Shown here: one piece after another, positions 1 to 8,818 of the stretch
How positions within the stretch are numbered: position 1 is the stretch's first letter
How the letters are laid out: every line of letters begins with the position of its first letter
Source of the DNA: Fuerstiella sp.
GTDB lineage: Bacteria; Planctomycetota; Planctomycetia; Planctomycetales; Planctomycetaceae
Length of the DNA: 37,717 nt
Direction of reading: 5' to 3'
Assembly (NCBI GenBank): GCA_029247265.1
Contig: JAQWLN010000243.1
Coordinates: forward strand, 1 to 37,717
Translations under genes and position numbers: made by a program
Notes under the pieces: generated by a model
Told to the model about the DNA's origin: nothing
The model's database searches: none
What the model saw: the letters and a program-made list of their open reading frames with translations, nothing else

Positions 1-560
1 TGGATGTTTATGTAATCTTTGGAGTCATGTTTAAGCCGGGACGACGCGGCTGCCTCTTCGATCAGCTTGATCGCCTCGGCAACCTTACTCTGCCTCAGAC
101 TGTCTTCAGCCATCTGACGACGCATGTCGTAATCGTCCGGATCAAGCTCAATGGCTTTTTGGGCCATTTCCGCCGCCTGCAAACGCTTCCCCAGACGCAT
201 CAACAGTATCGCCTGAGCCCGAACCGGTTCGGGAGCGGATGGATCTGCAGCCGCAGCCGTTCCAAATGCTTTTAGTGCTGCCTGAAAATCTCCCGCCTTC
301 TGAGCAGCGACGCCTTCCATGTAGGCAGCCATGGATTCCGACTTCTTCGGGTCAGCGGACTTCAACGGGGCTTTCAGTTCTTCACTGACATCATCGCCCG
401 GCTGACGGAGCCTAGGTAGCGCTCCCTTCGACGCCTGTTGTTCCACAGGTTGGGGCGTGGACTCCGGTGGCTGTGAAGCGCGGACACTTGTCAACAGAGG
501 ACAAGCGGCCGCAAGAATCAGAACGAGAAACGAAGGGTTTCGAACGCGAGTCATGGACAT
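1..560 (-). CDS. Secreted TPR-repeat protein (3' part beyond window)
   Basis: This frame is open from an ATG at 560 (a second in-frame ATG lies at 554) to the left window edge, giving 186 codons of an incomplete gene. The N-terminus has an arginine-containing start, a hydrophobic core (FLVLILAAAC) and a small-residue region, so it is an export signal. The AAAC could be a weak lipobox. Residues ~30-75 are Pro/Gln-rich and charged. After that come helical repeats with TPR spacing, such as AAYMEGVAAQKAGDFQAAL and EMAQKAIELDPDDYDMR. TPR proteins bind partner proteins; no specific role can be read here. It is the last visible gene of the nusA-infB-rbfA strand, about 150 bp after the glycosylase-like gene, with a hairpin between them, so it may be a separate unit. 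Confidence is high for a real gene and moderate for TPR. Confidence 0.8.
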   Translation of the reverse strand, partial: MSMTRVRNPSFLVLILAAACPLLTSVRASQPPESTPQPVEQQASKGALPRLRQPGDDVSEELKAPLKSADPKKSESMAAYMEGVAAQKAGDFQAALKAFGTAAAADPSAPEPVRAQAILLMRLGKRLQAAEMAQKAIELDPDDYDMRRQMAEDSLRQSKVAEAIKLIEEAAASSRLKHDSKDYINI

Positions 561-685
561 ACAGAAGTCCGTCGTATGGGAGGAACCGTTTGGATCAGGC
601 GCTGCGGACGCAGACGCCACCACACCACATTATCACGGAAACTCAGACCTCTGAGAAGGTGAGACTCGTGAATTCGAGCCTCCGA

Positions 686-707
686 AGCGTCTCATCACAC
701 AGACGCT
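686..707 (-). terminator. Hairpin after the endonuclease III-like gene
   Basis: A perfect 7-bp inverted repeat, AGCGTCT and AGACGCT, separated by 8 nt, begins two bases after the TGA stop of the endonuclease III-like gene. No T-run follows on the minus strand, so it is a weak candidate intrinsic terminator or an mRNA 3' stabiliser. Confidence 0.35.
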
Positions 708-708
708 G

Positions 709-1728
709 TCATTTCCTTCTCTTTGTCGCTTTCTTCTTTGGTGCTGTCTTCTTTGGTGCTGTCTTTGCCCCGGCCTTTTTCTTGCTGGCCGTCGTTTTCT
801 TTGCAGATGACTTTTTCGCGGCCTTTTTCTTGGCTGGTGCCGCCTTTTTCGCGGCTTTTTTCTTAGCTGGTGCTGCCTTCGACGACTTTTTCCTGGAGGC
901 CGACTTGTCTTTTTCGGTTTTTGCTGCAGATGACGTTGTGGACTTAGCCGGAGTTTTCTGGGTCTTGGCCTCTTTCTTCTTGGCCTTGGCTGGCGTTTTC
1001 TTGACAGCCTTTTTTCTCTTCCTTGGTGCCTTGAGAGTGGCTAGTCGATCAGCCACTTTCAATACATCAAATTCTTCTTCCTCATACGCATACGTAATCC
1101 GGTCCTCGAACTTCGGGTCGGTGGCAAAGCATCGAAGTACATGAACAAAACCCGCTGCGTCAGCCTTCTTGATCCCCGCTTTCAGAAACTCAGAGGCGGA
1201 TTCGATCGAACTGTCTGGCGGCACGATGCCCAGGTGGACGGCTGCTCGGTGAGTACATTCGTCAAGACAGACGACATGACTGCCGAGAACCTGCTGCAAC
1301 GTGTAACTGGCAACAAACGGTGAGATATAGTCGATTTTCTTCAGCCGTTTCTGCGCAGATTCCAGCGTGAGCTTTGCCAGTTTCTCGAAGTCGAACGTGT
1401 ACGTGCTCTCGAACACGAAGCGCAGAATGGACTTGATGCGCAAGCCTTTCCAAGCTGCGGCCTTCAGATTGCCGAGAGTGCGCTCAAGTTCCGGAACGGA
1501 ACTGACCCTGATTTCATTCAGGTCAAAATAGGACTTCAGCAGCTTCTTGTAGCCAGCCTCGGCATTCTCCCAGGAATTATCTTCTAGGCAGACGGCAAAC
1601 AGCATCGTCTCCAGAACCGGCAACTTAATTTTAGGGACGGATCGTCCATACTCTTTCTGAAGCAGCGATGTAAGCTTCTTGCATGCCTGCTGTTTGTCGC
1701 TTGCTCGTGTGGCTGGCGCCGATGGCAT
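709..1728 (-). CDS. Endonuclease III-like (HhH-GPD fold) protein with histone H1-like tail
   Basis: 339 aa using the ATG at 1728, which has AGGA seven bases upstream; a TTG two codons earlier is the alternative. Residues ~15-215 resemble the all-helical fold of endonuclease III/HhH-GPD DNA glycosylases. The segment VVCLDECTHRAAVHLGI (near residue 155) lines up with the VDTH-x-R region that carries the catalytic Asp. The glycine-rich hairpin (LPGVGRKTA in typical members) with the catalytic Lys is absent: the matching stretch reads IDYISPFVASYTL. The C-terminal four-Cys iron-sulfur motif is also absent. From ~234 to the end the protein is Lys/Ala/Pro-rich and like histone H1, with an 11-residue unit (AAPAKKKAAKK) repeated in tandem at ~285-306. 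It lies 30 bp after rbfA on the same strand. It probably binds DNA; glycosylase activity is doubtful. Confidence 0.85.
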   Translation of the reverse strand: MPSAPATRASDKQQACKKLTSLLQKEYGRSVPKIKLPVLETMLFAVCLEDNSWENAEAGYKKLLKSYFDLNEIRVSSVPELERTLGNLKAAAWKGLRIKSILRFVFESTYTFDFEKLAKLTLESAQKRLKKIDYISPFVASYTLQQVLGSHVVCLDECTHRAAVHLGIVPPDSSIESASEFLKAGIKKADAAGFVHVLRCFATDPKFEDRITYAYEEEEFDVLKVADRLATLKAPRKRKKAVKKTPAKAKKKEAKTQKTPAKSTTSSAAKTEKDKSASRKKSSKAAPAKKKAAKKAAPAKKKAAKKSSAKKTTASKKKAGAKTAPKKTAPKKKATKRRK

Positions 1729-1758
1729 TTTCAATTCCTGTGACGAACGGTAACGTGA

Positions 1759-2190
1759 TTAGATGCCGGACGACGGCGTCTGTTCCTGGGATTCAACGTC
1801 ACCCTGGTCTTCTGTGACGTTCTCTGCAGGGGACTGCGATAACTCATCCTCAGCAAGAACTTCGCGGAGAATGCGAGATGTCTCTATTGATTTGTGCACA
1901 CCCTGATCAATCTCAAAACGCAGTTCCGGAGTGTACCGGGTTTTAACCCGGTCTGCGACTTTCGACTGCAGGAATCCGCGCGCGGAATTCAAACCGTGCA
2001 ATGTCAGCGCCTCTTCCTTTTCTGACCCTCTGACAGAAACACGTACGGTTGCATATCGTAGATCCGGGCTAACCTGAGCTCCCAGAACGGTGACATTGCG
2101 AATCCTCGGGTCACGCAGCTCCTGCAGGATAGTGGTGCTGACCACTTCACGAATAACGGACGCCACACGGGCTGTTCTGCGTGATGACAT
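1759..2190 (-). CDS. rbfA: Ribosome-binding factor A
   Basis: 143 aa from the ATG at 2190, chosen because GAGGA sits six bases upstream and because RbfA proteins begin close to the R-x-x-R-V-x-x-x-I-x-x-E motif (here RRTARVASVIREVV). An in-frame ATG at 2211 is possible. RbfA is a KH-fold factor that binds the 30S subunit near helix 1 of 16S rRNA and acts in late maturation and cold adaptation. Family features visible are LRDPRIRNVTVLGAQVSPDLRYA, the conserved beta strand ATVRVSV and YTPELRFEID. The last ~25 residues form an acidic Glu/Gln-rich tail. It follows infB by 120 bp, the usual order, and is likely co-transcribed. Confidence 0.96.
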   Translation of the reverse strand: MSSRRTARVASVIREVVSTTILQELRDPRIRNVTVLGAQVSPDLRYATVRVSVRGSEKEEALTLHGLNSARGFLQSKVADRVKTRYTPELRFEIDQGVHKSIETSRILREVLAEDELSQSPAENVTEDQGDVESQEQTPSSGI

Positions 2191-2310
2191 TGATAATCCT
2201 CTGTTCGCCATGACCGCCGAGAAGCACTTTACTGCGCTTCATCGCAGACACACGGGACTGGCCCGGTAGTTTCCGAGTGGCCGCTCACCCTCGTTACGGC
2301 ACAACCCCCG

Positions 2311-5040
2311 TCAGGAAAGCGTCCGCTGAATCTCGTCGATGCGGAACGCCTCAAGCAGGTCACCGTCCTTAACATCGTTGAATCCATCCAGTCGAATACC
2401 GCACTCCATACCTTCGCGTACATCCTTGGCGTCATCCTTCTCTCGCTTCAGTGACCCGATGCGGTAATCATTCAAAACTGTATTGTCTCGAATCACATGG
2501 ACACGGTTGTCGCGAGCGATGGTACCGTTGATCACTCGGCACCCTGCGATAGTACCAAATCGGCTGATTGCGAAAGTTCGCAGCACGATTGCGCGACCAG
2601 TCGCAACCTCCACCTTTTCCGGACGCAGCAGCCCTTCGAGCGACTGACGGATCTGTTCAGTGACCTCATAAATAATATTGTATCGCCGAATGTCGACACT
2701 CTCTTTTTCCGCAAGCTGTTCGGCCCGTTCCTCAGCAATCACGTGAAACGCCACGACAATAGCCTCAGCAGCGCTCGCCAGATAAACGTCGCTTTCATTG
2801 ACGCCACCGACGCCTTCGTGAATGATCGACACCTTCACTTCCGGGTGTTCGAATTTACCCAGTTCTCCACGAATCGCTTCCAACGAACCAGGTGTGTCAG
2901 CCTTAATAATCAGCGGCAACTCCTGAACGCCTTCTCCCTCACGCGCCGAGTTCAAGATATCTTCCAGCGTTCTTGGCTGCCCACGACGCGACAGCACCTG
3001 TTCCCGACCTTCATGCAGTCTGGTTTCGGCAACCTGCCGAGCCTCTTCGACATCCTTCATCACAAAGAAATGCACACCGGCCGTCGGCACTTCGTTCAGA
3101 CCGGCAACCTTGACAGGTGTTGACGGACCGGCTTCCCTGACCTCGTTGCCTTTGTCATCGTACATAGCACGAATACGGCCGTAGCTGGTACCGCAAAGGA
3201 CATCGTCCCCCACCCTCAACGTGCCCTTCTGTACGATCATCCAGGCAATTACACCACGCCCTTCATCACGAAACGATTCAAGGCAGACACCAACGGATTC
3301 GCGGTCTGGATTAGCTTTAAACTCAAGCAACTCGGCCGTCAACTGCAGCGTTTCGACAAGGTTATCAAGACCCAGTCCGGTCTCGCCCGATGTTCGGACA
3401 ACCTCATATTCACCACCCCATTCGGAGGGCAGGAGCTCATGCTGAGCAAGCTGCTGCAGCACCCTCTGATCGTCTACTTCCGGCAGGTCCATTTTGTTCA
3501 GAGCAATAATAATCGGAACACCCGCATTTTTGGCGTGGCTGATGCATTCTTCCGTCTGCGGCATGATGCCATCGTCTGCGGCAATGACCAGGACGATGAT
3601 GTCGGTGACGTTGGCCCCACGAGCACGCATTTCGCCGAAAGCAGCGTGCCCTGGCGTGTCGACAAATGTGAGATGCTGGCCTTCGTTTTCGATCTGATAG
3701 GCGGCGATGTGCTGCGTAATGCCGCCCGCCTCACCAGCGGCCACACTGGCCTTTCTCAGATTGTCAACCAGAGTGGTCTTGCCGTGGTCGACGTGCCCGA
3801 GAACCGTAATGATTGGAGGACGCCACTCCAGGCTATCTTCGTCATCATCGTGATCCAGGGACGCCAGCAACTCCGCTTCGATGTCCCGGCCCCGTTTAAT
3901 TTCCAGATCGACGCCAAGCTCCATGGCGACTTCCAGAGCATCGTCTTCGTTGAGCTCATCATTGATGGTCACCATGCGACCATCCTGAAAGAAATAACTC
4001 ATGATCGACTTGGCAGGACGACCGATGGCTTCTGACAGATTTCGTACGGTAATCGGAAACTCAATCTGAGCAGACGTCTTCAGGTCGATAGGCGCTGACC
4101 GTTTCTTACGGCGCATCTTCTTGGCCTGCCGAGCCTCGGCCCGCGACTTCTGAAAGTCCTTCAGCAGTGAACCACGCCGTGCACCACCGGGTTTCCGCTT
4201 CGTCCCCTGAAGGTTCTCGTCGTGGTCCGCCTTTGCTTCCTTCAACTGCTGCAACTGGACAGCAAGCGGGCTGGCTCGATCCACGATGTCGGCCAGAGCC
4301 ACATCCGGCTTCATCGCCTTTTCAGCGGTCTTCTTCGGTTTCGGCTTGATCGCCTGTGGCTGATAGACTGGAGGTGCGGCCACCAGTGGCCGTCCCAGCG
4401 GCTTGTCACGTTCCTTTCCTTTCGCCGGCTCCGGCTGCGGCTGCTGTTCACGATCTTTAATGGAGCCGATCGGCTTCATTTCTCGCTGAGCGGGACGGCT
4501 CATGCGTTGAATTGGAGACGCCTGCTTCTGAGGAACAACTGTCTCGCCAGCATCCGCTGTCTCCGACGGGCTCTCTGCTTCTGCCGCGGGAGACACCTCG
4601 GCCGCTTCGACCGCCAACTCCGGTTTCTCCTCCGCAGCTGGCTCCGTCTCGACAACCGTTTCAGCATCGGAATCAACAGCAACTACTGCGGGAGACTCCT
4701 CGTCCGATTCAACAGTCGAGTCACCGTCTGCTTCATCCGTAGCCTCATCGAGATCCTGTTCAGGATCCGATGTTTGTTTCGGGGAGGCTGGCAGGACGCG
4801 AATATCTCGAACCTTACCCGCATTTGCCTCCCGTGTGGGTGCCAATGTTTCGGGCGGCGCCTCAGGGGCCACGCATTGCTGGTCACGATCATTGATGTAC
4901 GCAACGACCTGATCACGTTCCTCCGGCGTCAGAGTCGCGAGCGCATTACGCAGCTGAATCCCCGCTTCATCGCAGAGACCAATCAAAACCTTGCTGTCGA
5001 GGCCGAGTTCCCTGGCCAGAGCAAAGATACGAATCTTCAA
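2311..5040 (-). CDS. infB: Translation initiation factor IF-2
   Basis: 909 aa. IF-2 is the GTPase that places initiator fMet-tRNA on the 30S subunit and promotes 70S joining. An IF2_N domain occupies residues ~1-50 and a second ~327-380. Between them (~55-320) is a long linker, first acidic Glu/Ala/Pro-rich, then basic. The G domain has GHVDHGKT (415-422), DTPGH (461-465) and NKMD (515-518), followed by the beta-barrel and C-terminal domains, which end in the fMet-tRNA-binding region. The start is a TTG: an in-frame TGA lies upstream with no ATG or GTG between, and AAGGGG precedes the TTG by about eight bases. The gene is separated from nusA by a 357-bp gap with its own structure. Identification is certain; the start is well supported. 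Confidence 0.98.
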   Translation of the reverse strand: MKIRIFALARELGLDSKVLIGLCDEAGIQLRNALATLTPEERDQVVAYINDRDQQCVAPEAPPETLAPTREANAGKVRDIRVLPASPKQTSDPEQDLDEATDEADGDSTVESDEESPAVVAVDSDAETVVETEPAAEEKPELAVEAAEVSPAAEAESPSETADAGETVVPQKQASPIQRMSRPAQREMKPIGSIKDREQQPQPEPAKGKERDKPLGRPLVAAPPVYQPQAIKPKPKKTAEKAMKPDVALADIVDRASPLAVQLQQLKEAKADHDENLQGTKRKPGGARRGSLLKDFQKSRAEARQAKKMRRKKRSAPIDLKTSAQIEFPITVRNLSEAIGRPAKSIMSYFFQDGRMVTINDELNEDDALEVAMELGVDLEIKRGRDIEAELLASLDHDDDEDSLEWRPPIITVLGHVDHGKTTLVDNLRKASVAAGEAGGITQHIAAYQIENEGQHLTFVDTPGHAAFGEMRARGANVTDIIVLVIAADDGIMPQTEECISHAKNAGVPIIIALNKMDLPEVDDQRVLQQLAQHELLPSEWGGEYEVVRTSGETGLGLDNLVETLQLTAELLEFKANPDRESVGVCLESFRDEGRGVIAWMIVQKGTLRVGDDVLCGTSYGRIRAMYDDKGNEVREAGPSTPVKVAGLNEVPTAGVHFFVMKDVEEARQVAETRLHEGREQVLSRRGQPRTLEDILNSAREGEGVQELPLIIKADTPGSLEAIRGELGKFEHPEVKVSIIHEGVGGVNESDVYLASAAEAIVVAFHVIAEERAEQLAEKESVDIRRYNIIYEVTEQIRQSLEGLLRPEKVEVATGRAIVLRTFAISRFGTIAGCRVINGTIARDNRVHVIRDNTVLNDYRIGSLKREKDDAKDVREGMECGIRLDGFNDVKDGDLLEAFRIDEIQRTLS

Positions 5041-5195
5041 GACAACTACCCCTTCGACGCATCGCCAGGTACTTCAAATGAAGAACCTTGCGGTCGATCA
5101 GGACCGGTCGTGTCTGATGGACACTCCGGTACATTTCAACGTGCTTCGCAGTAAACAGAAATGAACGGTATTTTTGATTCCATGGTATTTCTCAT

Positions 5196-5251
5196 GTTCC
5201 CGTGAACCGCGGCAGTCAGCCTGCTGGACATCACCTTGCGGTGACGGGAAC
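5196..5251 (-). promoter_or_regulatory. Folded RNA element in the infB leader
   Basis: On the minus strand the outer arms GTTCCCGT (5251-5244) and ACGGGAAC (5203-5196) are perfectly complementary over 8 bp. Inside, CACC-GCAA-GGTG (5243-5232) is a perfect 4-bp hairpin with a GNRA tetraloop. A third short stem, GCAG/CTGC, fits in the remaining interior, giving a plausible three-way junction. No U-run follows, so it is not a plain terminator. The function is unknown. Confidence 0.45.
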
Positions 5252-5281
5252 ACCAACTATTGCCCCACTTCTTCGGCGCAT
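5231..5281 (-). CDS. Possible 16-aa leader peptide upstream of infB
   Basis: ATG at 5281 is preceded by GGAGG with a 9-nt spacer, the best ribosome-binding site in this part of the window. The product would be MRRRSGAIVGVPVTAR. Its last codons run through one arm of the folded element at 5196-5251, and its TGA overlaps the ATG of the next short ORF. Translation could therefore alter the fold, as in leader-peptide attenuators. A 16-codon ORF can occur by chance, so confidence is low. Confidence 0.3.
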   Translation of the reverse strand: MRRRSGAIVGVPVTAR

Positions 5282-5397
5282 AAAACGCGTCCTCCGGGAG
5301 CTTCAAGGATTCTTAGTAAATGAAAGCAATCTCCATCAGTTTTTGTTTCTCAGACTCAGTGTACTGCGCGGCCATCCGTCGGCTTCGCAGAAAGAAG

Positions 5398-6927
5398 TTA
5401 TTCACTTATCGACGACGCTGACTTATCGTCCGCACTCTCGGGATCGCTCGACTCTGCATTCGGTGCGTTACCGTCATCAGAGTCATTAACGCCAGCCGAC
5501 GCGTCGGCAACAGCATCTTCAGCCTCACTTTCTGTGACAACGACAGCGCTGCCGGAACCTTCAGCTTGCCCGGCAGTATCAGAAGCACCGGCCTCCGCGT
5601 CGCTCACTCCTGAATCAGCCTCAGCTGCTTCACTGTCAACTCCTGCTGCCTCCGGCTCAGCGGCGGTCTGTTCCGTTGCCGCAGAGTCCCCTTCGGCTGT
5701 CGCCGTATCTCTGGGAGCAGCGGGCGGCGGGTTGAGTTTCCTGGCGATCGCAGCTTCGCGTTCTTCCTGCTCGATCCGCAGACTTTCAACGTCTGCAAAT
5801 TCGATAATTTCATCCACATCTGCCTGAGTCAGGCCACTCATTTCCAGCAGCTCATCTGGCTCGATCACCGACAGATCATCGAAGGTGAAGAAACCCTGCG
5901 AAACAAGATTTTCAACAAGATCGGACGGCATTTTCGGCACAACACTAAACGCTTCGATTGAGATGTCCAGCTGTTCGTCCAACGACTCCTGCGTCATGAC
6001 GTTGATGTCCCAGCCACACAACTTTGACGCCAGCCGCACATTCTGCCCGCGCCGACCGATCGCCAGCGAAAGCTGATCCTCGCGAACCAGAATAATGACC
6101 TTGCCCAGCATCGGGCACAAAATCACGTCTTCCACTTCGGCCGGTTGCAGTGCGTTGGGAACCAGCAACTGCAGGCTGTCATTCCAGCGCACAATATCGA
6201 TTCGCTCACCGTTGAGTTCTTCAACAATACCACGAATCCTTGCACCTCGAACGCCGACACAGGCTCCCACACAATCGATTGTCGTATCGTACGAAGAAAC
6301 CGCCACCTTGGACCGATGTCCGGCTTCACGAGCAATGGAACGAGTCTCAATGATCCGATCGTTGACTTCCGGAATCTCAACCTCGAAGAGCCGTCGAACA
6401 AAATCCGCGTGTGTCCTGGAAAGAATCACACGGACCCGTGACCCGGCCTTCTTTACGTCAAGAACAATCGCACGCACTCGATCTCCGACGCGATAACTCT
6501 CCTTGTTAATCTGCTCGCTGCGAGGCAGTATTGCCTCAACCTTGCCGAGATTAACAATCACGGTCCCGCGATCAACACGCGTGACAGCTCCGGTGACCAA
6601 CTGACTCTTCAGGTCCAGGTACTGGTCGTAATGAGAGTCTCGTTCTGCTTCGCGAATCCTCTGAATCATCACCTGCTTGGCCGTTTGAGCTGAGATTCGC
6701 CCCAGCAGATCTCCAATCAGATCAGGCTCCAGCAGAGCGCCGTCGCATGTGAGCGAAGGCTCTCCTGTATCGCGATCAATTCGAACGTCAAGCACCTCTT
6801 CTTCAGAAAAATGTTTGCGGGCCGCCGACAGAATGGCCTGCTCAATTCCTTCGAAGACAATTTCCTTGTCGATTGATTTATCACGGTGGATTGCATCAAC
6901 AATCCGCTTAATTTCGTCACCGTTCAT
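5398..6927 (-). CDS. nusA: Transcription termination/antitermination factor NusA
   Basis: 509 aa. NusA binds RNA polymerase and nascent RNA and modulates pausing, termination and antitermination. The N-terminal polymerase-binding domain is ~1-105, the S1 domain ~108-172, KH1 ~205-270 ([18 protein letters not shown]) and KH2 ~275-315 ([15 protein letters not shown]). A helical helix-hairpin-helix-like segment at ~335-385 follows. From ~400 to the end there is a Ala/Glu/Asp/Ser-rich acidic tail of about 110 residues, an addition not found in E. coli NusA. The ATG at 6927 has no clear SD; the sequence just upstream is the palindrome ACGGTTCCGT. rimP, the usual upstream neighbour, is absent. Regulation probably occurs in the leader, where a terminator hairpin ends about 35 bp before the start codon. 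Confidence 0.97.
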   Translation of the reverse strand: MNGDEIKRIVDAIHRDKSIDKEIVFEGIEQAILSAARKHFSEEEVLDVRIDRDTGEPSLTCDGALLEPDLIGDLLGRISAQTAKQVMIQRIREAERDSHYDQYLDLKSQLVTGAVTRVDRGTVIVNLGKVEAILPRSEQINKESYRVGDRVRAIVLDVKKAGSRVRVILSRTHADFVRRLFEVEIPEVNDRIIETRSIAREAGHRSKVAVSSYDTTIDCVGACVGVRGARIRGIVEELNGERIDIVRWNDSLQLLVPNALQPAEVEDVILCPMLGKVIILVREDQLSLAIGRRGQNVRLASKLCGWDINVMTQESLDEQLDISIEAFSVVPKMPSDLVENLVSQGFFTFDDLSVIEPDELLEMSGLTQADVDEIIEFADVESLRIEQEEREAAIARKLNPPPAAPRDTATAEGDSAATEQTAAEPEAAGVDSEAAEADSGVSDAEAGASDTAGQAEGSGSAVVVTESEAEDAVADASAGVNDSDDGNAPNAESSDPESADDKSASSISE

Positions 6928-6960
6928 AACACGGAACCGTTAATTCGTTGCGTTATAACA

Positions 6961-6987
6961 AAAAAAGTGGGATAAGATCCCACTTTT
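6961..6987 (-). terminator. Intrinsic terminator/attenuator immediately upstream of nusA
   Basis: AAAAGTGGGAT and ATCCCACTTTT form an 11-bp perfect stem with a 3-nt loop. On the minus strand it is followed by a run of T (seven in total counting the stem), the textbook form of an intrinsic terminator. It ends about 35 bp before the nusA ATG, and no promoter is visible between them, so transcription from the promoter at 7220-7248 must read through it. The A-run on the other side makes it potentially bidirectional. Confidence 0.75.
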
Positions 6988-7174
6988 CAGTACCAGTCCT
7001 GTTGAGAACCGGTAAGGCAGACCTGTCTCCTGAACGCATGCCCCGACGGTGGGCGAATTATCGCGTCAGAAAGAGAAATGGGCTGTCTCACATACTGTGC
7101 ATTATCTCATCCTCTGTACCAAAACGCCGACAAGCAGCGACTGGCAACTCGGAACACTGAACATCCAGCGACTC

Positions 7175-7190
7175 ACAGACAAACGTCTGT
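7175..7190 (-). promoter_or_regulatory. Hairpin in nusA leader
   Basis: ACAGAC-GTTT-GTCTGT (minus strand) is a perfect 6-bp stem with a 4-nt loop, about 25-40 nt after the predicted transcription start. It may be part of the leader fold. Confidence 0.4.
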
Positions 7191-7219
7191 CACTCACTCT
7201 CAATGAAACCGAACGCGGG

Positions 7220-7248
7220 ACGATATCGCCGAGAGAGCGGACTGTCAA
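7220..7248 (-). promoter_or_regulatory. Predicted sigma70-type promoter for nusA operon
   Basis: On the minus strand a perfect TTGACA (7248-7243) is followed after 17 bp by TATCGT (7225-7220), four of six matches to the -10 consensus. It lies in the gap after the 65-aa gene. Initiation near 7213 would give a leader of about 285 nt before nusA. Confidence 0.55.
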
Positions 7249-7294
7249 GCACCAAACATCCTGTCCCGAGAATCAGGAAATGCGGGCACAACGT

Positions 7295-7492
7295 CTATGC
7301 CTGTATGGACTCCCGAGCGAGCAATCGGGCGCATTTATAGGCATGCTTGATTGTAAAAACACGGGACTCGATCTGCTCTGCCGTGAAGTACCGCCCAGCT
7401 TCGCTCGGCGGTAGCCCCGCCAGCGTCAGAGTCAGTGGGAGCAGGTCAAGGAACTCTTTGTAGCGTCTCTGGGAGTCAGACGGTTCAGCCAT
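7295..7492 (-). CDS. Small unrecognised protein, 65 aa
   Basis: Begins MAEPSDSQRRYKEFLDLLP and ends KCARLLARESIQA. AGGAAG lies about seven bases before the ATG, and codon use looks like the neighbouring genes. It is predicted to be a small soluble helical protein, with no signal peptide and no membrane segment. It sits 53 bp after the FHA gene on the same strand, so the two may be co-transcribed; the nusA promoter lies downstream of it. I do not recognise the family. The SD, composition and position support a real gene. Confidence 0.7.
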   Translation of the reverse strand: MAEPSDSQRRYKEFLDLLPLTLTLAGLPPSEAGRYFTAEQIESRVFTIKHAYKCARLLARESIQA

Positions 7493-7545
7493 TGCCGGCT
7501 TCCTGAAATAGTGCGATCAATCGATTCCACGTACAACATCGGTAC

Positions 7546-8493
7546 TCAGCCACCGGGCCGCCGCTGCATGTATTGCTTAATAATGGCATCCGCACCACTA
7601 TTGGAGTCTTCCTCAGCCGCTCCGCCTTCACCGGTCTTGGGCTTTGGTGGAGCATCCTTCGCACCAGTTTCCGACGGATCAGGAAGAGTCACGCTGGGCA
7701 TTGTTGACGTCCCATCCGTAGTCTCATCTGCGGGCGTTACCTGCTGCTGAGGATACGGATACGGAACAGGCGGCACCTGCCCGGGAAAGCCGGGAGGATA
7801 CATTTGTGGCACCTGCCCCGGTACAGGCTGGTACGGATAACTTCCGTACATTGGCTGCCCGGCCTGTGGCATCTGTGGCATCTGTGGATATGGCTGCCCC
7901 GGCATCTGCATGGGCGGAGCCATCACGGTTGTGTCCCCTGTGCCATCAATGGGCATTTGAGACATTGGCGGCACGTTCGCCGCAGGATCTGCCGCGGCCA
8001 GAGGCTCATTGGGCTCGCTACCAGCGGCCGGGACTGCTTCATCACCGGATTCGGTTGGTATAGCCTTCAACAACGTAGTGTCGGAACCTATTGGCATCGA
8101 CAACGGCTTCATTTCTGTAACCGTTTCGGTACCGGCCGCTACCAACGTCTCCTCGGATTTGGCAGAAATCTCACCGGTACTATCACCTGACTCCGCTTCG
8201 TTGATCCGAACAGAAAACTCAAGACTGCCCACCAGAACTCGGTCATCTGGTTGCAGAACGACTTCCTTCTGAATCCTCTCATCATTCACCAATGTTCCGT
8301 TGGTGCTGCCCAGATCTCTGACGCGTACAGCAAAGTCATCCACCGTAAACACACAATGGTGTCGGCTGACTAACTCACTGTTGGGACGAAGCTGACAGTC
8401 CTGCTCCCGCCCGATTAAGAACTTCTGGCGATTGAGAGGAATCACTTGGCCAGCGTGTTTCCCGCCAAGAACGTGGAGTTCAGCATTAATCAT
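7546..8493 (-). CDS. FHA-domain protein with Pro/Gln-rich tail
   Basis: 315 aa. An N-terminal forkhead-associated domain (~1-98) has the expected phosphothreonine-binding residues: GRE at 28-30, SRHH at 43-46 and the N-G-T turn at 65-67. FHA domains read threonine phosphorylation by Ser/Thr kinases, which planctomycetes have in number. Residues ~100-180 are Thr/Ser/Glu-rich and could hold phosphosites. Residues ~180-270 form a Pro/Gln/Met/Tyr/Gly-rich low-complexity stretch (repeated PQMP, PGQVP and PYPQ units), and the end is charged with KQYMQRRPGG. No signal peptide or membrane segment was seen. Upstream is a 325-bp gap. The partner is unknown. Confidence 0.9.
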   Translation of the reverse strand: MINAELHVLGGKHAGQVIPLNRQKFLIGREQDCQLRPNSELVSRHHCVFTVDDFAVRVRDLGSTNGTLVNDERIQKEVVLQPDDRVLVGSLEFSVRINEAESGDSTGEISAKSEETLVAAGTETVTEMKPLSMPIGSDTTLLKAIPTESGDEAVPAAGSEPNEPLAAADPAANVPPMSQMPIDGTGDTTVMAPPMQMPGQPYPQMPQMPQAGQPMYGSYPYQPVPGQVPQMYPPGFPGQVPPVPYPYPQQQVTPADETTDGTSTMPSVTLPDPSETGAKDAPPKPKTGEGGAAEEDSNSGADAIIKQYMQRRPGG

Positions 8494-8818
8494 ACTCTTC
8501 GTCGCTCCTCAACAGTGAAAATCGGCGACTTGGAACGCGCATGCGCCAAACCAGCTCGATACACCTGCAGCACAGAATGTAGTGGGTGCGTTTGTACACT
8601 TCCAGTAGAAGGTCGCTAATCAACCCGGAGAATGCCTGATTTGGACGCGAGGCCCCAGAAGCAGGGAAGATGAGAAATGAGAAAGAAGAAGAATAGGTAC
8701 CCTATATTTCACCGGAGTCGCGGGCAGATGTAAAGACTGTCAATTAGAGGTTCCGGGGGATTTTGCATAATTCACTGTATTTGCAGGCCCGCCATATCCC
8801 AGACAAGAAGACGATTAT
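8494..8818. other. Intergenic region upstream of the FHA gene
   Basis: 325 bp with no convincing ORF. It should contain the 3' end of the transferase transcript and the promoter of the FHA gene. The best minus-strand promoter look-alikes are TTGACA or TTTACA around 8730 followed by AT-rich GAAATATAG, but the spacing and -10 matches are poor. A purine-rich stretch lies at ~8667-8695. Confidence 0.4.

Larger units (their letters stand above)
5041..5397 (-). other. nusA-infB intergenic leader region
   Basis: 357 bp without a recognised gene, unusually long for this operon. Read on the minus strand it holds a 20-codon ORF with no SD (5313-5375), a 16-codon ORF behind a strong GGAGG (5231-5281), a 31-codon ORF overlapping that stop as TGATG (5136-5231), and a folded element at 5196-5251. 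No clear promoter or T-run terminator was seen. It could be a 5' control region for infB or the remnant of a small gene. Confidence 0.5.
6928..7294 (-). other. nusA upstream leader region
   Basis: 367 bp without a recognised gene between the 65-aa protein gene and nusA. On the minus strand it contains a promoter (7220-7248), a 6-bp hairpin (7175-7190), a short ORF of 20 codons with no SD (starting MFSVPSCQSLL), a 7-bp stem with one G-U pair just before the terminator, and the terminator hairpin (6963-6987). No tRNA was seen, although a tRNA precedes this operon in E. coli. Confidence 0.6.

Noticed and set aside
467..1144. Plus-strand ORF, 225 aa, Phe/Ala-rich
   Set aside because: It is the antisense of the lysine-rich tail of the glycosylase-like gene; AAG/AAA codons read as CTT/TTT explain its Phe runs, and there is no SD.
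4222..5154. Plus-strand ORF, 310 aa
   Set aside because: Antisense to infB; no domain, and infB is certain.
5313..5375. 20-codon ORF after nusA (MAAQYTESEKQKLMEIAFIY)
   Set aside because: The sequence is protein-like, but there is no ribosome-binding site and the length is within chance.
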